A DNA stretch of 7,367 bases from the NCBI GenBank assembly GCA_031284085.1, contig JAITAM010000037.1:1-7367 (forward strand), written 5' to 3'. Position 1 is the first letter of the stretch, and every line of letters starts with the position of its first letter. Positions 1 through 5,671 of this stretch are shown here, piece after piece. The stretch is from Spirochaetaceae bacterium (lineage in GTDB: Bacteria > Spirochaetota > Spirochaetia > Treponematales > Breznakiellaceae). The notes below the pieces were generated by a model. The model saw nothing but the letters and a program-made list of their open reading frames with translations. It was not told the DNA's origin and made no database searches. The position numbers and the translations under genes were made by a program.

Positions 1-162
1 GGCAATTTTGCGGATGTTCCAAAAACCGTTGATTTGAAGGCAGCGGGCGTGGCTTCATCCGGCCTTGTATGGCTGGGGAACATGAGGCCGTCCGGGACAG
101 CCCTCGGCGGAAAGATCACTTTGAACCCTGGGGAAGCCTTAGTTATAGACTGTGAGGTCTGA
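1..162 (+). CDS. C-terminal end of a probable GH13-type glycoside hydrolase (5' end outside window)
   Basis: Frame 1 is open from the first base to a TGA stop at 160-162 and encodes 53 residues. It starts GNFADVPKTVDL and ends with LNPGEALVIDCEV. The pattern 'N-F-(S/A)-D-x-P-x-T-V-D-L' followed near the end by 'L-x-P-(G/Y)-E-A-L-V' is what I expect from the C-terminal beta-sandwich domain that closes alpha-amylase, oligo-1,6-glucosidase and related family 13 enzymes. The catalytic domain lies outside the window, so neither substrate nor exact family can be confirmed. The codons (many GGG, GGC, CCG, TCC) look more G+C rich than those of the genes at the right of the window. The stop codon lies inside a palindromic repeat. 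The gene runs convergently towards the Rep-type helicase gene. The reading frame is well supported; the enzyme identity is a tentative inference. Confidence 0.5.
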   Translation, partial: GNFADVPKTVDLKAAGVASSGLVWLGNMRPSGTALGGKITLNPGEALVIDCEV

Positions 163-215
163 CCTGCCAAGTTTTTATACTCAGTTTAGGTACTCCAATG
201 AATCAGGTCAGACCT
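155..215. repeat. Paired copies of an AGGTC-W-GACCT palindrome forming a long inverted repeat
   Basis: AGGTCTGACCTG (155-166) and CAGGTCAGACCT (204-215) are exact reverse complements over 12 bases, separated by 37 bases. Each copy is also palindromic in itself (AGGTC, one base, GACCT). The left copy overlaps the stop codon of the upstream hydrolase-like gene. A third copy of the same 11-base palindrome lies at 4198-4208. The arrangement sits in the gap between two convergent genes and could fold in transcripts from either strand, so a role in 3'-end protection or termination is possible but unproven. Confidence 0.7.
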
Positions 216-290
216 AAGACCTGAGGTTGTTTCTGTACTCCGGCTCTTGATACCAGCGCCGAAAGCTAGCTAGAACAGTCTGCGGCTGTG
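201..290 (+). repeat. Dispersed intergenic repeat, copy 1
   Basis: This copy shares with positions 4194-4310 an exact 15-mer AATCAGGTCAGACCT (201-215 here) and, about 50 bases further on, GATACCAGCGCCGAAAGCT (249-267 here, GATACCAGCACCGAAGCTT at 4248-4266). A looser match follows (AACAG then TCTGC). Order, orientation and approximate spacing (48 versus 54 bases) are the same in both copies, so this is a diverged family member rather than a chance match. There is no coding potential. REP-like elements mobilised by IS200-type (Y1) transposases often look like this, but no transposase is present, so the class is a guess. Its right edge abuts the stop of the Rep-type gene. Confidence 0.65.
203..236 (+). 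terminator. Possible weak intrinsic terminator for the hydrolase-like gene
   Basis: TCAGGTC (203-209) can pair with GACCTGA (218-224) in a seven-base stem with an eight-base loop. GGTTGTTTCTGT follows, which is only moderately T-rich. The location, about 40 bases past the stop codon of the upstream gene, suits a terminator. The absence of a clean T run and the competing palindromes in the same bases make this uncertain. No T-tract-bearing hairpin is visible on the minus strand after the helicase gene. Confidence 0.3.
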
Positions 291-292
291 CG

Positions 293-2308
293 CTATTTGA
301 ACCGGCTCTTCATCATTGCAAAATACTCTTGGGCATTCCTTTCCGTCTCTTCAGGCGTCTCTGACTCTGCCTCCGTCTCCTTCGGATCATGAATCTCCAT
401 TACATGCGAGGGAATTTCAGACAAAAACGGCGACTCAACAGTGATTACGCTTTGGTGTTGGTGTCGGCGTGCCTGACAACTGGAAATAAAAAGCTTGTCC
501 TGCGCACGCGTAATTGCCACGTAAAAAAGCCGCCGTTCTTCCTCAATATCCCCTTCTTCAAGACTCCTTGTGTGCGGGATTATGCCATCCTCGGCGCCGG
601 CAATGAATACAACCGGAAACTCAAGCCCTTTAGCCGCATGAATAGTAGAGATATTCACCTTGCCCTTGCCTGACTCATCATCACGGCTGTCATTGGTAAT
701 CAAACTAATCCGGTTAAGATAGGCAAAAAGAGTCGGTTCAGCAGTATCCGGATCCTTTTCCCAAAGCTCTATCATCTGAACAAAGTATTCAATGTTAGCG
801 TACTTGCGCCGTGCAGTCTTTTCCTCGTTGTGATGTTCACCAACCAAGTACGCCCAATAATCTATGGCATCAACAAGCTGCTTGACCTGTCCTGCCAAAC
901 CCCGCTTGCCTATCATCGTCTCCCGAAACGCTTCAATAAGCGCCATAAAATCATACACTTCTTTCTTGCCGGCATCTTGAAAAAGACTGTCATGAGCATA
1001 GCGTATGCGCTCAAGCGCATCCCATAAGGACGAGTGGTTCTTCCGCGCCACCTCCGTGATACCGGCTATCGTAGTTTTCCCAATACCGCGCCGCGGGGTA
1101 TTGACAATACGCAAGAGGTTTACATCATCACGCGGGTTGGCAATAATGCGCAAGTACGAAAGTACGTCCTTTATTTCCTTGCGGGCGAAAAAACTCTGCC
1201 CGCCTGAGACCCGATAAGGAATGTTTGCGGCTAAAAAAGCTTCTTCAATGGGGCGGCTCAAGAAATTGGTCCTCAGCAGAACACCAAAATCATCGTAGGT
1301 ACGCCTTTCGTGGAGTCTGATACTCCTGATTTTGTCGGCAATGAGTTCAGCTTCCGCATTATCATCTTCCGGGTAAAACAGCTCAATGGGCTTCCCTTCA
1401 CCGTTGCCTGACCAGAGCGTCTTTATTTTCCGGTTGGTGTTATGCGCAATAACTCCGTTTGCCGCATCAAGAATCGCGGTGCTTGAGCGGTAATTCTGTT
1501 CCAGCTTTATTTCAAGAGTGCCGGGAAAATCCTGTTCAAACCGCAGAATGTTTTCATAATTCGCACCACGCCACGAATAAATCGACTGATCATCGTCGCC
1601 CACCACACAAATATTCCGGCTGGCAAGGGTCTGCATGAGCTGGTACTGAATCCGACTTGTATCCTGAAACTCATCGATCATAATGTAGCAGTAACGCTCA
1701 CGGTACTTTTTCTTGACTTCAGGGAATTGTTCAAAAAGCACCAACGGCAGCACAAGCAGGTCGTCAAAATCAAGGGCGTTGTACAAATGCAAGCTCGACT
1801 GGTAGATTTCAAAGACTTTCTTATACCGGATATCCGCGTCCCACGGCGCTTTGTTTACTTTGACATGAGAGAAAAGCTGTCCTACGGTGTACAAATCCGC
1901 TTTTTCAGCCGGCAGAGAGCATTCTCGAAGACACTCTTTTATAAGCTCCGTGCGGTCAGTCTCATCATAAATCGAGAAATTGGCGGTATACCCAAGCGCC
2001 TCTATTTCTTTTCGCAGTATCTTTACGCCAAAAGCATGAAAGGTACTCACGGTTAGATTCTGCAGCTTTTTCCCCGTGAGTTCTTTTACCCGAGTCTCCA
2101 TTTCCCGCGCCGCTTTATTGGTAAAAGTAAGCGCAAGTATCGCAGACTGCTTTATGCCGTGTTCCAGCATAAAGGCAATGCGATAAGTGATGACCCGCGT
2201 CTTGCCTGAACCTGCGCCTGCTATGATCAAAAGCGGCCCCTCTATAGTCGTTACCGCCTGCTTTTGAGGATCGTTCAAGTCCGCGTGTATAAGATTAGAC
2301 TTATTCAT
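293..2308 (-). CDS. rep: Rep/PcrA-type superfamily 1A DNA helicase
   Basis: ATP-driven 3'-5' DNA translocase and helicase of the UvrD/PcrA/Rep family; such proteins clear nucleoprotein blocks ahead of the replisome and act in repair. In the 671-residue product every family motif is visible. The Q motif LNDPQKQAV is at 11-19, Walker A AGAGSGKTR at 30-38, DEFQDT at 212-217, GDDDQSIYSWRGA at 237-249, LEQNYRSS at 269-276, STIHAAKGLEF at 554-564 and EERRLFYVAITRAQ at 590-603. The 2B region (RVSGGQSFFARKEIKDVLSYLR, 366-387, then RIVNTPRRGIG) reads closer to Rep than to PcrA as I remember them. The length is near that of E. coli Rep (about 673). The C-terminus is a Glu-rich tail ending AMMKSRFK and lacks an obvious PcrA/UvrD Tudor domain. 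I chose ATG at 2308 (MNKSNL), 12 bases after AAAAGG at 2321-2326. ATG at 2317 (MVLMNK) is only 3 bases from it, and ATG at 2347 has no ribosome site. The gene lies downstream of the DEAD-box gene, probably in one transcript. Confidence 0.93.
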   Translation of the reverse strand: MNKSNLIHADLNDPQKQAVTTIEGPLLIIAGAGSGKTRVITYRIAFMLEHGIKQSAILALTFTNKAAREMETRVKELTGKKLQNLTVSTFHAFGVKILRKEIEALGYTANFSIYDETDRTELIKECLRECSLPAEKADLYTVGQLFSHVKVNKAPWDADIRYKKVFEIYQSSLHLYNALDFDDLLVLPLVLFEQFPEVKKKYRERYCYIMIDEFQDTSRIQYQLMQTLASRNICVVGDDDQSIYSWRGANYENILRFEQDFPGTLEIKLEQNYRSSTAILDAANGVIAHNTNRKIKTLWSGNGEGKPIELFYPEDDNAEAELIADKIRSIRLHERRTYDDFGVLLRTNFLSRPIEEAFLAANIPYRVSGGQSFFARKEIKDVLSYLRIIANPRDDVNLLRIVNTPRRGIGKTTIAGITEVARKNHSSLWDALERIRYAHDSLFQDAGKKEVYDFMALIEAFRETMIGKRGLAGQVKQLVDAIDYWAYLVGEHHNEEKTARRKYANIEYFVQMIELWEKDPDTAEPTLFAYLNRISLITNDSRDDESGKGKVNISTIHAAKGLEFPVVFIAGAEDGIIPHTRSLEEGDIEEERRLFYVAITRAQDKLFISSCQARRHQHQSVITVESPFLSEIPSHVMEIHDPKETEAESETPEETERNAQEYFAMMKSRFK

Positions 2309-2330
2309 TAGTACCATTCGCCTTTTGAAA

Positions 2331-2346
2331 TGTATGTGGACATACA
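2331..2346. promoter_or_regulatory. Perfect palindrome between the two helicase genes (operator-like)
   Basis: TGTATGT, two bases GG, then ACATACA form a perfect 7-2-7 inverted repeat, 22 bases upstream of the chosen start of the Rep-type gene. It is compact enough for a dimeric repressor site, or it could fold as a small hairpin in the minus-strand transcript. No regulator is encoded nearby that could be matched to it. The sequence is certain; the function is inferred. Confidence 0.4.
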
Positions 2347-2374
2347 AGGAGCGAGAGACAAGCGCCCGCTCCTT
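2346..2374 (-). promoter_or_regulatory. Intercistronic hairpin just after the DEAD-box gene stop
   Basis: AAGGAGCG (2346-2353) and CGCTCCTT (2367-2374) are perfect complements, giving an eight-base, G+C-containing stem with a 13-base loop. The stem begins four bases past the DEAD-box gene's stop codon on the minus strand. It is followed by GTATGTCC rather than a T run, so it is not a standard intrinsic terminator. It could mark an mRNA processing or stability boundary, or attenuate expression of the Rep-type gene. One arm buries AAGGAG, a Shine-Dalgarno-like sequence. Confidence 0.45.
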
Positions 2375-2377
2375 CTC

Positions 2378-3967
2378 CTATTTCTTCTTCGCCGTGAATC
2401 TTTCAAGGATTCGAGTAATAACGCCTTTCTTTGCCGGCTCAAGCTCTTTTACAAGCTCGGATTGCGGCTGCGGCGCAATTGGTGCGGCCGGCGGCTCCGG
2501 TTCATGCACCGCCTCTGTTGTGCGGCGCGTTCTACGGCTTGTCTTATTAGCTTTTGTTTCTGGCGATGAAGCCTTTTGAGGAGCCGCATCTTTTGCGTAT
2601 TTCTGATGGTAATACGCCATGCGCTCTTCAAAAGAAAGTTTGGATAGATCAGGCGCGTTGCCCTGCCCTCTCTCTCGTTCCTTTCTCGGACGCCTAGAGC
2701 GCTCTCTGGTTTTTTTCTCTTCCGGCTGCGGCTTCTTTTGCACCGGTTCTTTGCGCGCCCGCCTGCGCCCTTTTTCAGGCGGCTGCTTTTCCGGCCTTCG
2801 CCGTGAAGAAGGACGGCGGCGTACGGCAGCCTCAGGCACAAAAATCGCCTCGTCTGCTACAGAAGCGGAGATTTTCTTTTCAATGAAGCGCTCAATAGCC
2901 GGCAGACCGTAAACATCCTGCTCGCTAACCAAAGAAATCGCCTTGCCGGTCTTGCCTGCACGTGCGGTTCGTCCAATACGGTGAACATAGTTTGCAGCTT
3001 CGGCCGGCAGATCGTAGTTTATTACCAACTCCAAGCCTTCAATATCCAGCCCACGCGCCGCCACATCGGTTGCAACCAAGTAGCGTATCTTGCCTGCCTT
3101 GATATTCTCGATAATGGTAAGGCGTTTTGACTGCGGCAAATCTCCGCTGATAAAGTCGGCCGCGTAACCATTATAACTGAGTTCTCCGGCTATAATCTCG
3201 GTAAGGCGCTTGGTATTGCAGAAGACAAGGGCGTTTTCAGGCTTTTCCTGCTGCAGGATACCCAAAAGAAGGCGCAATTTATCGTTCGAGTGAACATGAT
3301 AGAGGCGCTGCTCAACATCCTGTACCGTTACCGTTTCAGGCTCGATAGTAATCTCGATTGGGTCTTTAGTGTATTCCCACGCAAGATTTTTCACCAAGGC
3401 GCTTAATGTGGCGCTAAAGAGCATGGTCTGGCGCTTATCTGCCGGCGGCACAACCGTAAGGAGGCGGCGCAGATCAGGGTAAAAGCCCATATCAAACATA
3501 CGATCAGCCTCATCAAGCACCAAGAAGGCAAGGTCCATCAGGTTCATTAAGCCCGAGCGGTTAAGGTCAAGCACTCGACCGGGCGTTCCAACCATAATGG
3601 CCGTTTCTTCTTTTAAGCGATGGCGCTGCTCTGTATAGCCTACGCCGCCGTAGAAACTGGCGGTGCGGTAAGGCAGATAGGAAGCGAGTCGTTTTGCCTC
3701 TTCCTCAACTTGAACTGCAAGTTCACGGGTTGGCACTATGATCAGAGCTTTTTTCCCGGAGAGGAGCGGATCGGAGAGGAGTCTTTGAAAGATGACGACA
3801 AGAAAAGCGGCTGTTTTTCCGGTTCCGGTCTGCGATTGAACGTAAAGATCGTTACCATTCACTCCAAGACTAATTACTTGTTCTTGTACCGGCGTACATA
3901 CCGTATAGCCGGCTTCACCAATACCGCGTTGAAGATCAGGGTATAAAGATAGTTCAGTGAATTCCAT
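2378..3967 (-). CDS. DEAD-box ATP-dependent RNA helicase with long basic C-terminal tail
   Basis: Superfamily 2 RNA helicase that remodels RNA duplexes or RNA-protein complexes in the cytoplasm, in ribosome assembly or mRNA decay. The 529-residue product has F3 plus TPVQEQ (25-30) as Q motif, SQTGTGKT (45-52), PTRELA (79-84), GG (107-108), TPGR (128-131), DEAD (152-155), SAT (185-187), ALVFCNTK (246-253), ATDVAARGLDI (299-309) and HRIGRTAR (329-336). The core ends near residue 365, as in RhlB/RhlE/CshA-type proteins; I cannot assign which one. Residues about 380-515 are a low-complexity Arg/Lys/Glu/Pro tail, probably disordered RNA-binding sequence. It is interrupted by a helix-like LSKLSFEERMAYYHQKYA (441-458) and closed by VITRILERFTAKKK. 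ATG at 3967 is the only sensible start, because the Q motif begins at once. The usual Shine-Dalgarno position reads GCTCCTTGTTAC, which has no purine-rich site. The Rep-type helicase gene follows after 69 bases on the same strand. Confidence 0.93.
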   Translation of the reverse strand: MEFTELSLYPDLQRGIGEAGYTVCTPVQEQVISLGVNGNDLYVQSQTGTGKTAAFLVVIFQRLLSDPLLSGKKALIIVPTRELAVQVEEEAKRLASYLPYRTASFYGGVGYTEQRHRLKEETAIMVGTPGRVLDLNRSGLMNLMDLAFLVLDEADRMFDMGFYPDLRRLLTVVPPADKRQTMLFSATLSALVKNLAWEYTKDPIEITIEPETVTVQDVEQRLYHVHSNDKLRLLLGILQQEKPENALVFCNTKRLTEIIAGELSYNGYAADFISGDLPQSKRLTIIENIKAGKIRYLVATDVAARGLDIEGLELVINYDLPAEAANYVHRIGRTARAGKTGKAISLVSEQDVYGLPAIERFIEKKISASVADEAIFVPEAAVRRRPSSRRRPEKQPPEKGRRRARKEPVQKKPQPEEKKTRERSRRPRKERERGQGNAPDLSKLSFEERMAYYHQKYAKDAAPQKASSPETKANKTSRRTRRTTEAVHEPEPPAAPIAPQPQSELVKELEPAKKGVITRILERFTAKKK

Positions 3968-3985
3968 GTAACAAGGAGCATAACA

Positions 3986-4007
3986 TATTCCACGAAAGAA
4001 TGGAATA
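3986..4007 (-). promoter_or_regulatory. Inverted repeat in the DEAD-box gene leader
   Basis: TATTCCA (3986-3992) and TGGAATA (4001-4007) form a perfect seven-base stem around CGAAAGAA, 18 bases upstream of the RNA helicase start. On the minus strand it would lie in, or immediately before, the 5' untranslated region. It could be a repressor site or an RNA hairpin affecting translation of a gene that lacks a visible Shine-Dalgarno. The symmetry is certain and the function unknown. Confidence 0.4.
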
Positions 4008-4059
4008 CCAGCCGCAGGCTCTTTCCAAGTTTTGCGGGCCAGCTTATTTCAAACGTTCT

Positions 4060-4197
4060 GCGGACATTTGAAGCCATAGGATCTGGCAGACCGAAGCCAT
4101 AGGATCTGGCAGACCGAAGCCATAATGTGGAAAGCTTCCATCGCGTAGTGTGGAGAGCTTCCACCGCATAGTGTGGAGAGCTTCCACCGCAAAAATC
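4060..4197. repeat. In-register array of six 23-base units of two types
   Basis: Units lie at 4060-4082, 4083-4105, 4106-4128, 4129-4151, 4152-4174 and 4175-4197. The first three contain GAAGCCATA, and units two and three also share CTGGCAGACC at their start. The last three start GGARAGCTTCCAYCGC. Five of the six end in a related ATARKRT-like heptamer (ATAGGAT, ATAGGAT, ATAATGT, GTAGTGT, ATAGTGT), so the 23-base period continues unbroken where the unit sequence changes. The second unit type is itself palindromic (GTGGAAAGCTTCCAC, GTGGAGAGCTTCCAC). There are no spacers, so it is not a CRISPR array. It may be a variable-number tandem repeat or a multi-site binding array for a DNA-binding protein. 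Confidence 0.8.
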
Positions 4198-4310
4198 AGG
4201 TCAGACCTTGCTGCTCCTTGTAGACGAAGGGTCGTACCCTGCCTTTGGATACCAGCACCGAAGCTTGAAACAGGCCGTGTCTGCAAGAGGTGGGACAGGG
4301 GACAGATCTT
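4194..4310 (+). repeat. Dispersed intergenic repeat, copy 2
   Basis: Contains AATCAGGTCAGACCT (4194-4208), identical to 201-215, and GATACCAGCACCGAAGCTT (4248-4266), a near match to 249-267, in the same order and orientation. Between them AGGGT-CGT-ACCCT (4228-4240) forms a perfect small hairpin not found in copy 1. It ends with a doubled GGGACAG (4292-4298 and 4299-4305, within TGGGACAGGGGACAGATCTT). It overlaps the last bases of the 23-base array. A weaker ATACCAGC-like match at 4006-4013 may be a remnant of a third copy. The boundaries are approximate. Confidence 0.6.
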
Positions 4311-4338
4311 ACAAAGAGCATCTCCCGCTATTGAATGC

Positions 4339-4367
4339 TTGAAATTTTCCCGGCTTTATAGTAAATT
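4339..4367 (+). promoter_or_regulatory. Candidate sigma-70-type promoter for hisS
   Basis: TTGAAA (4339-4344) is followed after 17 bases by TAAATT (4362-4367), matching the consensus hexamers at five and four positions. Alternative -10 boxes are TATAGT (4357-4362) and TATAAC (4367-4372), but their spacing to a -35 is poorer. Any of these would place transcription start within a few bases of the hisS ATG at 4377, so the messenger would have almost no leader. Confidence 0.35.
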
Positions 4368-4376
4368 ATAACAGAT

Positions 4377-5666
4377 ATGGAAACTATCATTGAACCGCGG
4401 GTTTTGAAAGGTTTTCGTGATTTTTTGCCCGATTCGGAGATAGTCCGCCGCGATCTTATCGCACGGATAGAGGCGCTGTTCCGTCTTTATGGCTTTGTAC
4501 CGATAGACACGCCGGCTCTTGAATACGCCGAAATCTTGCTGGGTAAAAGCGGCGGCGAAACTGAAAAACAAATCTACCGCTTTGTCGACCACGGAAACCG
4601 TGATGTCGCATTGCGCTTCGATTTGACCGTTCCTTTTGCCCGTTTTTTAGCGGAACACCTTTCAGAGCTGGACTTGCCGTTCAAACGTTACCATATTGCC
4701 AAAGTTTGGCGTGGTGAAAATACTCAACGAGGGCGTTACCGAGAGTTTACCCAATGCGATTTTGATATTGTCGGTACGGACAGCCCTGCCGCCGACTTTG
4801 AAATCCTTTTTGTGATACACCACGTCCTAAAAACCATAGTATCAAAACCACTGGATATTCGTATAAACCACCGTGGTATGTTTAACCGCTTCCTTGAGCG
4901 CCTTTCCCTTACAGAAAAAGTGGTGGATATTTTACGTCTAGTTGATAAACGGGCAAAAATAGGCGTGGAACTCGTTTTAGACCAGCTTATACAATTGGTG
5001 GGCACTTCTAACGCAAAAAAAATCATTCGGTTCATCGAATTAAAGGGAAGTTTCAAGGAAATTGTACATGCCATGATCGATCTCTCAGGCGGTGTTTGTG
5101 CAGAATCCGATACGTTGCTACAGATTCACCGCTTCTTGACCGATGCCGGGATAGCCGATTCGTATATACTCGATCCTTCTATCATGCGAGGCTTAGATTA
5201 TTACACCGGCCTTGTGTATGAGACTTTCTTAACCGATTTACCGATCATAGGTTCGATTTGTTCAGGCGGGCGTTACGACAATTTAGCGAGCTTGTATTCA
5301 AAAGAACGTATAGCCGGTGTTGGAGCGTCCATAGGTCTTGACAGACTCATCGCCGCACTTGAGGCTTTAGGTTCTAAAGCGCCGCAAGACGGCTATGCCC
5401 GCTTAGCAATAGCCTGTGAGAACGTGGAGTCCTCAGGCGCTTATCAAGCTCTTGCACTTAAGTTTCGAGAACAGGGTATTGCCTGCGAGGTATTCTTTGA
5501 TAGTACAAAGCTGACAAAGCAGTACATTGCGGCAGAGAAGAAAGGGATCCGGTTTGTACTGATACCATCAGAGTCCGCAGAAACCTTCACGATAAGAGAT
5601 CTTCAAACACGACAGAACAAAGAAGGGCTTGGACTAAACGATATACTAAAGATTGTAGCGAGGTAA
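4377..5666 (+). CDS. hisS: Histidyl-tRNA synthetase (HisRS)
   Basis: Charges tRNA-His with histidine using ATP; essential cytoplasmic class II synthetase. In the 429-residue product the N-terminal LKGFRDFLP (10-18) matches the family start and fixes the ATG. IDTPALEYAE (43-52) covers the motif 1 region, RFDLTVPFARF is at 80-90, motif 2 RYHIAKVWRGENTQRGRYREF is at 104-124 with QCDFDIVG next, RGLDYYTGLVYE (271-282) carries the family's catalytic Arg and the histidine-specific loop, and GVGASIGLDRL (314-324) is motif 3. Residues about 340-429 form the anticodon-binding domain. The length is normal for bacterial HisRS. Motif 2 reads like Bacteroidetes or eukaryotic HisRS rather than the E. coli type (GRYRQFHQ). 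There is no Shine-Dalgarno in AACAGAT before the ATG, so the start may be leaderless or nearly so. The AAA+ gene follows after five bases. Confidence 0.97.
   Translation: METIIEPRVLKGFRDFLPDSEIVRRDLIARIEALFRLYGFVPIDTPALEYAEILLGKSGGETEKQIYRFVDHGNRDVALRFDLTVPFARFLAEHLSELDLPFKRYHIAKVWRGENTQRGRYREFTQCDFDIVGTDSPAADFEILFVIHHVLKTIVSKPLDIRINHRGMFNRFLERLSLTEKVVDILRLVDKRAKIGVELVLDQLIQLVGTSNAKKIIRFIELKGSFKEIVHAMIDLSGGVCAESDTLLQIHRFLTDAGIADSYILDPSIMRGLDYYTGLVYETFLTDLPIIGSICSGGRYDNLASLYSKERIAGVGASIGLDRLIAALEALGSKAPQDGYARLAIACENVESSGAYQALALKFREQGIACEVFFDSTKLTKQYIAAEKKGIRFVLIPSESAETFTIRDLQTRQNKEGLGLNDILKIVAR
5660..5663 (+). promoter_or_regulatory. Shine-Dalgarno of the AAA+ gene inside the hisS 3' end
   Basis: GAGG lies within the last two sense codons of hisS, directly before its TAA stop (5664-5666), and 8 bases before the ATG at 5672. 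The spacing is good. Ribosomes finishing hisS would stop on top of the initiation region, which implies translational coupling and a shared transcript. Confidence 0.7.
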
Positions 5667-5671
5667 TTATA

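Larger units (their letters stand above)
3968..4376. other. 409-base divergent intergenic region with repeats and promoters, no gene
   Basis: This gap separates the minus-strand RNA helicase from plus-strand hisS and must carry both promoters. From left to right it holds an inverted repeat in the helicase leader (3986-4007), an in-register 23-base tandem array (4060-4197), a dispersed repeat copy with small hairpins (4194-4310), and the hisS promoter area (4331-4372). Short open frames run through the array on both strands, but the 23-base period is not a multiple of three and they resemble no protein I know. No tRNA, T-box or riboswitch fold is recognisable. Confidence 0.7.

Noticed and set aside
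163..292. Small RNA or tRNA gene in the convergent gap
   Set aside because: No cloverleaf or clear promoter-terminator pair is visible; the sequence is explained by palindromes and the dispersed repeat.
389..2056. Plus-strand open frames opposite the Rep-type helicase
   Set aside because: They are antisense shadows of a gene whose motifs are continuous from end to end; none has a supported start or domain.
2308..2347. Longer Rep-type start at 2347 (adds MYVHIHFKRRMVL)
   Set aside because: No ribosome site precedes it, the added residues lie over an intercistronic palindrome, and family members begin close to the Q motif.
2449..2912. Overlapping open frames on both strands over the helicase tail
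   Set aside because: Low-complexity Arg/Glu/Pro codons keep the other frames open; the DEAD-box frame explains the region fully.
3874..3990. Frameshift joining an upstream frame to the DEAD-box gene
   Set aside because: The upstream frame continues in another register into the gene without helicase motifs, and the DEAD-box protein starts normally with its Q motif.
4060..4197. Possible CRISPR array
   Set aside because: Units are contiguous with no unique spacers between them, and no cas gene is present.
4044..4286. Minus-strand open frames (80 and 96 residues) across the divergent intergenic region
   Set aside because: They run through the 23-base array, whose period is not a multiple of three. 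They have no ribosome site and no recognisable protein pattern.
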